From CBDBKE01 sp965218055 (GTDB taxonomy: Bacteria > Acidobacteriota > Terriglobia > JAJPHL01 > JAPKYU01), in the NCBI GenBank assembly GCA_965218055.1, contig CBDCKA010000002.1, forward strand, positions 1 to 64,000: a stretch of 64,000 nt of DNA. Direction: 5' to 3'. Below, piece after piece: positions 57,446 to 64,000 of this stretch; within the stretch, counting starts at the first letter, position 1; each line of letters starts with the position of its first letter. The notes under the pieces were generated by a model that saw only the letters and a list, made by a program, of their open reading frames with translations, did not search any database and was not told the origin of the DNA. The translations under genes were made by a program, and so were the position numbers.

Positions 57446-57814
57446 CTAAGTGCCTGACTCACCCAAGAAAGATTTTCCAAAGATGACGCACAGAAACGCA
57501 CGTTTGACGGCCACGAACATCAGGTGCATGGCGATAGATCCAATGGCAGTTGAACTCTTCCAGCTTCCTCCGCGCAGCAAATTTTCGAAGGCTATGAGCC
57601 CTAGAAGCCCCACAGATACTAGGTAAGAGGCGAGGATCTTAGCACCTCTCTTGAGGCGATGACGTTCCCGCTGCTCGGGCCCGCCATATTTGGGCTTGTA
57701 TGGCAGCCGCCGCAAGTCGGCAGGCGCGTGTGAATCGCTCAATCCAATTGGCCTGGGTTCCACCCATCCCAACCCCTCCATGTCGCGGACTACCGTCCCC
57801 AAGTTGTCGCTCAT
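57446..57814 (-). CDS. Hypothetical membrane protein (122 aa)
   Basis: Starting at ATG 57814 (MSDNLGTVVRDMEG), a hydrophilic N-terminal half rich in Pro and Arg (PYKPKYGGPEQRERHRLKRGAK) is followed by two hydrophobic helices (ILASYLVSVGLLGLIAFENLL and SIAMHLMFVAVKRAFLCVIFG). No family is recognised. It lies between the aldolase and BMC-H genes, with gaps of about 295 and 410 bp on either side; the 295-bp gap (57815-58109) shows nothing else. Confidence 0.55.
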   Translation of the reverse strand: MSDNLGTVVRDMEGLGWVEPRPIGLSDSHAPADLRRLPYKPKYGGPEQRERHRLKRGAKILASYLVSVGLLGLIAFENLLRGGSWKSSTAIGSIAMHLMFVAVKRAFLCVIFGKSFLGESGT

Positions 57815-58109
57815 TGCCCTTTTCCTTTTTTCTGATGGCTCCTCAGCGAGCGTGGAGCGCTGCGGGTAATGGAACATGTCAAGGAGAAGCGTAGAAACTC
57901 CGGCAGCCTGCTGCAGTTCATTCGTGCCGCAATTACCGCGCAGAACAATGCTGCCATGGCCTGGGTCCTTGTCAGGTTCATAACAGCGTCTAGTTAAGCG
58001 CAGAGGCCCCGAGCAGCCAATAGGCTCATAGTTACATTTCGCTTAGTACTTTTGAGCCACCCGGCGCACCCAACAGGTGGGAAGGGGTCTGGTCTGAACC
58101 TTGCGGAGA

Positions 58110-58904
58110 TTACGTGCGGGCTGGTGCCGCGGCACCGGTGTGCTCCCGCAACTTGCTGGTGAGTTGATCAACCGCCTGCGCCAACAGTATGTAATCGCCT
58201 CCCAGGGCCAGAAAGTTCACTCCCTTGTCAATCAACTGGCTGACCTGCTGGGGATCGCAGCCAGTGCCGATTCCCAGCACGCGCCCGGTGTTTCGGACTT
58301 TCTGGATGACGGTGTCCATGGCCCGGACCACGTCGGGATGCTGCACGTCGGCCAGCCGGCCCATGGAACCGGACAAATCGTAGGGGCCCAGGACGACCCC
58401 GCTGAGGCCCGGGACAGCGAGAATTTCGTCAATGTTCTGGACCGCCTCGATGTGCTCGACCTGCACCAGCACAATCATCGCCTCGTTGGCCGCCCGGCAA
58501 AACTCCTGTCCCATCATCCGTCCGTAGTTGCTAGGGCGGCGCGGCCCGAAGCCGCGAATGCCCTCAGGAGGATAGAGGCAGCCAGCCACGGCCCGGCGCG
58601 TCTCCTCGGCGTTGCGGACCATGGGCAAGATCATGCCGGCAGCGCCGGCGTCCAACACGGGTTTGATCAGCACCGGATCGTTCCAGGGAACGCGAACCAC
58701 AGGCGTTGCCCCGCCGGCCCGGGCCGCAATCAGGTGTCCCTGCACCGTTTCCAGCGAAAGGGCACCGTGTTCCATGTCGATCCAGACAAAGTCCAGCGCG
58801 CTGGACAGCGCCTCGGTGACGGCCGGGTCCGTGAAGCTGACGCAGGTCCCTAGGCAGACCTGCCCTTCGCGGATCTTCTGTAAGAGATTCGGAGTTTCTC
58901 CCAT
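58110..58904 (-). CDS. HpcH/HpaI-family class II aldolase
   Basis: A 264-residue TIM-barrel aldolase: LGTCVSFTDPAVTEALSSALDFVWIDMEHGALSLETV, VVRVPWNDPVLIKPVLDAGAAGMILPMV, GIRGFGPRRPSNYGR and VLVQVEHIEAVQNIDEI (metal ligand Glu), GPYDLSGSMG (metal ligand Asp). It cleaves or forms 2-keto-3-deoxy acids (such as 2-keto-3-deoxyglucarate or 2-keto-3-deoxyrhamnonate) to pyruvate and an aldehyde. That aldehyde could be the substrate of either aldehyde dehydrogenase in this cluster. Starts with ATG 58904. Confidence 0.88.
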   Translation of the reverse strand: MGETPNLLQKIREGQVCLGTCVSFTDPAVTEALSSALDFVWIDMEHGALSLETVQGHLIAARAGGATPVVRVPWNDPVLIKPVLDAGAAGMILPMVRNAEETRRAVAGCLYPPEGIRGFGPRRPSNYGRMMGQEFCRAANEAMIVLVQVEHIEAVQNIDEILAVPGLSGVVLGPYDLSGSMGRLADVQHPDVVRAMDTVIQKVRNTGRVLGIGTGCDPQQVSQLIDKGVNFLALGGDYILLAQAVDQLTSKLREHTGAAAPART

Positions 58905-59046
58905 ATGCTTTCCTTCCTGCGCCTTTCCGGACGGTGAACCCGGGCGCCTATAAAATCACTCTTCCTGAGGGACTAGAGCCAAGCAGGCTGTTGCCCCTCG
59001 TCCGGCAGGAGCTTCCTCCGCGAACCCGCCAGTACGCCAGCACCTG

Positions 59047-60942
59047 TCAATAATAGAAGCGCTGCAGTTTCTTACGCGCCTGCTCGTGTTTCTTGTGCAG
59101 CTCTTCGGTTGCCGAATCATTGCTCGCCTCGGCCACGGACACATCCCACCAGAGGCCGGAGGACGGCACGAAGACGTGGGGTTCCGTCTTGGCAACAATC
59201 ACGCAGGGACGCTTTTCCTTCCGGGCCTCCCCCAGCGCCTGGCACAGCTCGTTGGGTGTCTTCACATGCCAGGCACGGGCACCCATGCTCTCCGCGTTTT
59301 TCTTGTAGTCAAGCGAGAGGTAGTCGCCAGTGAGGCGATTGGTCTTCTGATCGCGGGCCCGAAATTCATTGCCGAAATCCTGCCCGGTGCTGCCCATCTG
59401 GAGATTTCGGATGCACTGGAACCCATAGTTGTCAGAGACGACCACGGTGACCTTCAATCCTTCCTGCGTGGCGGTCACCAGCTCAGTAGGGTTCATCAGG
59501 TAGGTGCCATCGCCAATAAACACGTAGACTTCCCCCTTTGGCTGGGCCATGCGCACGCCCAATCCGGCTGGGAGTTCGTACCCCATGCAGGAGTAGCCGA
59601 ATTCCAGGTGACACTTCCGCTCCCGGCTGGTGTCCCAGAGCCGAAGCAGGTCCGCCTCAGGGTAACCCGCGCCCGCCACAATGGTGTCGCCGGGCTGGGC
59701 GGCTTCATTGAGCGCCCCGACCACCTGCCCTTGGGTCATCCCCCTCCCGGGCACCTGCTGATAGACCTCCTCGGCAATCTGCTTTCGCCAGCCGCGCTTG
59801 GCGGCCAGAACCTCTTCGGTATAGGAAGCGCTGGGCTGGATGCCGGCTTCCCGGGCGGCGACCAGCAGGGCGCGCAGGCCTAACTGAGCGTCCGCCAGAA
59901 TGGGCAGGGCGCCCTGCTTGTAGGCATCGTGGCTGCCGACGTTCACGCTAAGGAACTTCACGTCCGGATGCTGCCAGATCGCCTGGGAGCCCGTGGTGAA
60001 ATCGCTGAGTCGCGTCCCGATGCACAATATGAGGTCTGCATCGGTGGCAATCTTGGCTGCCCCCGGGCTCCCCGTGACCCCGAATCCGCCCAGCAGCAGG
60101 TCCGAATCCACCCGAATTGCGCCCTTGCCGGCGGAGGTTTCTCCTACGGGAATCCCTAACGCTTGGGAAAGCTCCTGCAGCTCGTCCCAGGCCTCCGAAT
60201 AGTGAACGCCACCACCTGCGATGATCAGGGGGCGGCGAGCCTGCTTCAGCAGGCCAACGGCCTCGTGGATGCGTTGTGGGTCCGGAATGCGCCGTTCGAT
60301 GCGCCATGCCCGTTTTTCGAAGAAGTGGGCGGGGTAGTCATAGGCGTGCGTTTGTATGTCCTGCGGCAGGGCGAGGGTGACCGGCCCGGTGTCGGCCGGG
60401 TCCGTCATGACCCGCATGGCCTCCGGCAGGGCCGTCAGCAGTTGCTCCGGACGAGTGATACGGTCAAAGAATCGGCTGAGCGGACGAAAACAATCGTTGA
60501 CACTGACGTCGCCCGCCGTTGGATGCTCCAGTTGCTGCAGCACCGGTCCCTGATAGCGTGTGGCGTAGTAGTCACCGGGGAGCAGGAGTACGGGCAGCCG
60601 GTTGACGGCGGCGGTGGCGGCGCCGCTAACCATGTTGGTCGCGCCCGGACCAATCGAGGAGGTGCAGGCCAACGTGGCCAGCCGCAGGTTGGTCTTGGCG
60701 AAACCAGAGGCCGTGTGCACCATGGCCTGCTCATTCTTCGGCTGGTAGTAGGGCAGTTCCTTCGCGTACTCTCCCAGGGCCTGCCCCAGGCCGGAGACGT
60801 TCCCGTGTCCGAAGATCCCGAACATGGCCGGGATGAACCGTTGCTCCCGGTTGTCTCGCTCGCTGTACTGGACGGACAGGTACTTGACCAGGGCCTGCCC
60901 CATCGTCAGGCGAATCGTTTTCCTTCCCTTGTTTCCGCTCAT
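59047..60942 (-). CDS. iolD: ThDP-dependent trihydroxycyclohexanedione hydrolase-like enzyme (IolD family)
   Basis: A 631-residue ThDP enzyme closely resembling IolD: RFIPAMFGIFGHGNVSGLGQAL, NEQAMVHTASGFAK, SSIGPGATNMVSGAATA, LPGDYYATRYQGPVLQQLEHP, GAGYPEADLLRLWD, FGYSCMGYELPAGLGVRMA, the cofactor motif GDGTYLMNPTELVTA and DNYGFQCIRNLQMGSTGQDFGNEFR, VPSSGLWWDVSVAEAS. IolD opens the ring of THcHDO in myo-inositol catabolism. No iolB, C, E or G genes are visible, so the actual substrate may differ. Start ATG 60942 (MSGNKGRKTIRLT) is the family start. Confidence 0.85.
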   Translation of the reverse strand: MSGNKGRKTIRLTMGQALVKYLSVQYSERDNREQRFIPAMFGIFGHGNVSGLGQALGEYAKELPYYQPKNEQAMVHTASGFAKTNLRLATLACTSSIGPGATNMVSGAATAAVNRLPVLLLPGDYYATRYQGPVLQQLEHPTAGDVSVNDCFRPLSRFFDRITRPEQLLTALPEAMRVMTDPADTGPVTLALPQDIQTHAYDYPAHFFEKRAWRIERRIPDPQRIHEAVGLLKQARRPLIIAGGGVHYSEAWDELQELSQALGIPVGETSAGKGAIRVDSDLLLGGFGVTGSPGAAKIATDADLILCIGTRLSDFTTGSQAIWQHPDVKFLSVNVGSHDAYKQGALPILADAQLGLRALLVAAREAGIQPSASYTEEVLAAKRGWRKQIAEEVYQQVPGRGMTQGQVVGALNEAAQPGDTIVAGAGYPEADLLRLWDTSRERKCHLEFGYSCMGYELPAGLGVRMAQPKGEVYVFIGDGTYLMNPTELVTATQEGLKVTVVVSDNYGFQCIRNLQMGSTGQDFGNEFRARDQKTNRLTGDYLSLDYKKNAESMGARAWHVKTPNELCQALGEARKEKRPCVIVAKTEPHVFVPSSGLWWDVSVAEASNDSATEELHKKHEQARKKLQRFYY

Positions 60943-61028
60943 GATCTCTCCTTCAGAAGTTGTCTGGCCGAAGTCCTTTGGCCACAGTCGCTTAGCAACA
61001 GGCCATTGGGCGCACAGGCGTGGGCGCG

Positions 61029-62450
61029 TCAACCATCCAAGCCGTGCATTACGACGGTCTTGATTTCCGTCATCTCTTCGATCGCATAGCGCGGGCCTTC
61101 TCTTCCGAACCCGCTTTGCCGGAACCCGCCATAAGGGATCAGGTCAGCACGCCACAGCGAGGTCCAGTTGATTTGCACCGTGCCGGTGTGCACCTCCCGG
61201 GCAAACCGCATGGCGTTGTTGATGTCACGGGTGAAGACCCCGGCCCCCAGGCCGAAGGAACTGTCGTTGGCCACCCGGATTGCTTCGTCAATGTTTTCTA
61301 CGGGGGTGACGGCCACGGCTGGCCCGAACAGCTCATCGCAGGAGACGCGCATCTTGGGGGCCACGTCGGCCACGATGGTCGGGGCAAACTTAGCGCCATC
61401 CCGCTGGCCTCCGGTCACCACCCGGGCCCCTTGCTTTACAGACTGGTCAATCCAGGCGCCGACCCGCTCGGCGTCGCCCTCGCTAATCAGGGCGCTCAAC
61501 TTGGTCTCCTCGTCCAGCGGATCGCCCATTTTGATCGCCTCTACCTTCGGCTTCAGAGCGTCGAGAAAATCGCCATAGGAGGAACGTTGCACCAGCACCC
61601 GCTGCACAGAGAGGCAGACCTGGCCGGCATTGACGTAGCCTCCAACCACAGTCGCCGCCGCTACCGCGTCCATGTCGGCATCCTTGAGAACCACCACCGG
61701 GCAGTTGGATCCGAGCTCAAGCGACAGTTTCTTTGCTCCGGCCGCCTTCGCCAGTAGCTCTCCCACCTCAGCGCTGCCCGTGAAAGTGATCTTGCGGACC
61801 CGCGGGTCCCCGCACAAGGCCGGACCGATTCGGCTGCCAGAACCGGTAATGCATTGCAGCCCGTTCTCCGGCAGCCCAGCCTTGAGGAACACCTCGGTCA
61901 GTTTCAGGGCAATCAGGGGGGTGTAGCTGGCCGGCTTCAGGATCACTGCGTTGCCCGCGGCCAGCGCTGGAGCGATTTTATGAAGGACCAGCAGGAGCGG
62001 GTAGTTGAACGGGCTGATGGCGACAATCACCCCGCAGGGCACTCGCAAAGTAAAGCCGAACTTGCCCTGCGCGCCCGCCTGCGAATCCAGCGGCAAGGTC
62101 TCGCCCCGGATCTGCGCGCCCTCGTAGGCGGACAGGCGCATCAGGTCCGGCATCCGGCCCGCTTCGACGCGCGACTCGCCCAGCGGCTTGCCTTCCTCCA
62201 GGGTAATCGTTCTCGCAAAGTCCTCGACGGAGGCCTGCACCAGATCGGCAGCACGGAGCATGATCTGGCTGCGCTCGTACCCCGTCAATTGGGCCATCGC
62301 TGCGGCTCCCTTTTCCGCTGCCGCCAGCGCCTGTTCGACTTGCTTGGAGGTGGCATCGGGAACGGAGTCCACCACCTCCCCCGAATAGGGCGCCTTCACC
62401 TCTAGCATTTTGGGTGAGTCCACCCACTGACCTGCAACATACATTTTCAT
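61029..62450 (-). CDS. NAD(P)-dependent aldehyde dehydrogenase
   Basis: A 473-residue member of the ALDH superfamily, related to lactaldehyde/succinate-semialdehyde/glyceraldehyde dehydrogenases: PCGVIVAISPFNYPLLLVLHKIAPALAAGN, ITFTGSAEVGELLAK, LELGSNCPVVVL (catalytic Glu), GGYVNAGQVCLSVQRVLV (catalytic Cys), and PYGGFRQSGFGREG. Oxidative and non-acylating, in contrast to the 54788 gene. It probably oxidises the aldehyde released by the aldolase. A gap of 86 bp separates it from iolD. Confidence 0.92.
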   Translation of the reverse strand: MKMYVAGQWVDSPKMLEVKAPYSGEVVDSVPDATSKQVEQALAAAEKGAAAMAQLTGYERSQIMLRAADLVQASVEDFARTITLEEGKPLGESRVEAGRMPDLMRLSAYEGAQIRGETLPLDSQAGAQGKFGFTLRVPCGVIVAISPFNYPLLLVLHKIAPALAAGNAVILKPASYTPLIALKLTEVFLKAGLPENGLQCITGSGSRIGPALCGDPRVRKITFTGSAEVGELLAKAAGAKKLSLELGSNCPVVVLKDADMDAVAAATVVGGYVNAGQVCLSVQRVLVQRSSYGDFLDALKPKVEAIKMGDPLDEETKLSALISEGDAERVGAWIDQSVKQGARVVTGGQRDGAKFAPTIVADVAPKMRVSCDELFGPAVAVTPVENIDEAIRVANDSSFGLGAGVFTRDINNAMRFAREVHTGTVQINWTSLWRADLIPYGGFRQSGFGREGPRYAIEEMTEIKTVVMHGLDG

Positions 62451-62577
62451 GATTTGTCAGACCTCCATGCAGTCATCTCTCGGCCTCTGCCTCTGAACCA
62501 AACTGCCGTCAACCAAGTTGGTCCCTCCGGGCGACGCGGCAAGCGCCGACACTGCCGTTCGGACAGCAAATGACGGG

Positions 62578-63363
62578 TCAATACATTAGCATGCCCCCAC
62601 AAACATTGAACCCCTGTCCTGTGATGCCCGCCGACTCGTCGCTCGCTAGGAGCACGGCCAGGGGGACCATTTCGTCAGGTTCCAGCCGCCGGCCGATAGG
62701 GGTCATGCGAGACTCCAGTTCTTCCACGCTCACGCCGAGGCGGTCCGCATCGTATTTCATGCGACGGTCGTTCATCACGGTGCGCACGGGCCCGGGACAA
62801 ATGGCGTTCACCGTGATGCCCTGGCTGGCCGTCTCCAGGGCGAGCACTCGTGTCATGCCCAACAGCCCATGTTTGGAAGCTGTATACGCAACTCCATGGA
62901 GAGAGGGAATCTTCGAGGCCACCGAAGCCACGTTGATGATCCGACCCTTTTTTTTCTTTAGCAAAATGGGCAGCACCGCCTTCGACAGCAGGTACGGCGC
63001 AGTGAGGTTCAACGCCAATGTAAGATGCCAGAACTCGTCGTTGAACTCTGTGAATGGCCGGGGATCGGCGCTGCTGCCGATCCCAGCGTTGTTCACCAAA
63101 ATGTCGATTGTTCCAAACTCCGCCTGAGTCCGTTCAACAATTCGCCGGGGCGCCTCAGCTTCCACAAAGTCGGCGGGAATGGCAACGGCCTTGCTTCCCA
63201 TTCCCCGGATCTGCTGGACTAGGGAGTCCAAGCCGCTCTCCGTGCGCGCTGTCACCGCGACCGAGGCCCCTTCGCCCGCGAAGCCGAGGGCGATCGCGTG
63301 GCCGATGCCCCGGCTGGCTCCGGTAACCAGCGCTACACGGGTTTCCAACTTTCGCGCTCGCAT
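62578..63363 (-). CDS. Short-chain dehydrogenase/reductase
   Basis: A classical SDR of 261 residues: VTGASRGIGHAIAL (cofactor motif), NNAGIGSS, catalytic Ser in INVASVASK and YTASKHG (YxxxK), with ITVNAICPGPVRT. Start ATG 63363 (MRARKLETRVALVTG) is chosen; the open frame upstream is antisense to the MFS gene. It is the most upstream gene of the minus-strand catabolic cluster and diverges from the transporter, so the 96-bp gap (63364-63459) should hold both promoters. Polyol or sugar dehydrogenation is likely. Confidence 0.9.
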   Translation of the reverse strand: MRARKLETRVALVTGASRGIGHAIALGFAGEGASVAVTARTESGLDSLVQQIRGMGSKAVAIPADFVEAEAPRRIVERTQAEFGTIDILVNNAGIGSSADPRPFTEFNDEFWHLTLALNLTAPYLLSKAVLPILLKKKKGRIINVASVASKIPSLHGVAYTASKHGLLGMTRVLALETASQGITVNAICPGPVRTVMNDRRMKYDADRLGVSVEELESRMTPIGRRLEPDEMVPLAVLLASDESAGITGQGFNVCGGMLMY

Positions 63364-63459
63364 AAAGGTACGTTTGGAACCGGCGCGTACTATACTGTAT
63401 AGCCCATTTCGCTGGCAAGAGGGCGGGACCAGGAACTTACTCAAGAAAGGATTCCGTCG

Positions 63460-64000
63460 ATGAACACGCCCAATGCGGCGCGCTTGTATAAGGCAAGCTG
63501 CGTGGCGCTGATCGTCACCGCTATTGCGTTCGCCGTTCGCGGCGCCATCATGAGCGAACTGGGCCGGGAATTTGGCCTGAGCGGCGCAGATCTGGGATGG
63601 ATCGCCGGTGCTGCCTTCTGGGGCACTATGGTGTCGCTGTTTTGCTCCGGCCCCCTCTGCGACGTGCTGGGGATGAGGCGCTTGATGTGGGGGGCCTGGG
63701 TAGGCCACGTTTTGGGCACCGTACTCACCGTTTACTCGGTCGGGTTCTGGTCCCTGTTTTTCTCGACGGTTCTGATTGGAGTTGCCAACGGCTTTGTCGA
63801 AGGAGCGACCAACCCTCTGGTCGCAACCCTCTACCCGGAGGAAAAAACCAAGAAGCTGAATCAGTACCACGCCTGGTGGCCCGGTGGAATCGTCATCGGC
63901 GGTTTAGCCGCCTACCTGCTGCAGGACCTCGGCGCGAACTGGCAAATCCAGGTGGGAATCGTGCTGATACCCACCGTCATCTACGGGGTCATGTTTTTCC
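63460..64000 (+). CDS. MFS transporter, 3' end cut by window
   Basis: ATG 63460 opens a frame to the window end (180 codons, no stop). At least five membrane helices: LYKASCVALIVTAIAFAVRGAI, LGWIAGAAFWGTMVSLFCSGPLCDVLGMRRLMWG (the MFS motif-A region), LTVYSVGFWSLFFSTVLIGVANGFVEGATNPLVATLYPEEK and GGIVIGGLAAYLLQ. Similar to fucose/sugar-type MFS. Divergent from the SDR, so probably uptake for the catabolic cluster. Confidence 0.8.
   Translation, partial: MNTPNAARLYKASCVALIVTAIAFAVRGAIMSELGREFGLSGADLGWIAGAAFWGTMVSLFCSGPLCDVLGMRRLMWGAWVGHVLGTVLTVYSVGFWSLFFSTVLIGVANGFVEGATNPLVATLYPEEKTKKLNQYHAWWPGGIVIGGLAAYLLQDLGANWQIQVGIVLIPTVIYGVMFF

Overview
The window looks like two different genomic backgrounds joined by a mobile-element-rich, decayed stretch. 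Positions 1-12 kb have a proteobacterial flavour: a SpoIIE/RsbW/STAS partner-switching set, an MpaB-family oxygenase, and a tightly coupled RND pump / LolA-like lipoprotein-sorting protein / outer-membrane barrel operon. Positions about 24.4-64 kb look like an Acidobacteriota chromosome: an acidobacterial-type VWA protein, a DUF6580-like membrane protein, a DUF5818-like exported protein, a complete hopanoid locus and a bacterial microcompartment (BMC) locus. Whether the join is natural (island, transfer) or an assembly chimera cannot be decided from sequence alone.

Region by region. (1) 1-6 kb: stress partner-switching genes, a frameshifted LOG-family gene, a transposase scrap and a two-part protein with a YjbQ-like N-terminal half. 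(2) 6.3-12 kb: MpaB/DUF2236 protein and the RND-lipoprotein-barrel operon. (3) 12-24 kb: an insertion-sequence graveyard with an intact IS481/IS3-like element (12244-13611), a second truncated copy, an IS1595 transposase carrying an in-frame MITE, an intact IS5 element (19248-20310), a truncated group II intron reverse transcriptase, and two MITE families sharing one terminal-repeat core. Between them lie four small unknown genes, a truncated higA, a broken Cache gene, a LuxR HTH scrap, a metallopeptidase gene cut by IS5, an aldo/keto reductase flanked by inverted palindromic repeats, scraps of an MFS pump and a plasmid RepA, and half a tRNA-Val. The best find here is a peroxiredoxin-like gene (22700-23245, minus) whose only in-frame stop is a TGA at the first Cys position of the CxxC redox motif, followed by a SECIS-like hairpin: a probable UxxC selenoprotein.

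(4) 24-31 kb: a candidate free-standing small RNA, a glycosyltransferase, and a cobalamin riboswitch in front of a TonB-dependent receptor, a DUF6580 membrane protein and a PP-loop ATPase (probable B12 or corrinoid uptake unit), then a LysR regulator. (5) 31-42.3 kb: ispH-shc-hpnH-hpnA-hpnG, two zinc alcohol dehydrogenases, then hpnC-hpnD-hpnE. Isoprenoid precursor supply, squalene formation, cyclisation and side-chain addition are almost all on one strand; the two dehydrogenases sit where a reductase for ribosylhopane would be expected. (6) 42-54 kb: VTT membrane protein, Fur-family regulator with a perfect palindrome over its own start codon, two unrelated fructose-1,6-bisphosphatases in tandem, VWA protein, response regulator, PpiD/SurA-like isomerase, MEMO protein, M23 peptidase, TsaC. 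(7) 54-64 kb, mostly minus strand: acylating aldehyde dehydrogenase with an internal putative encapsulation helix, a BMC-H shell protein, an HpcH/HpaI aldolase, an IolD-like ThDP hydrolase, a second aldehyde dehydrogenase and a short-chain dehydrogenase, with a divergent MFS transporter running off the end. Together they suggest catabolism of a polyol or sugar acid through an aldehyde handled in, or next to, a microcompartment.
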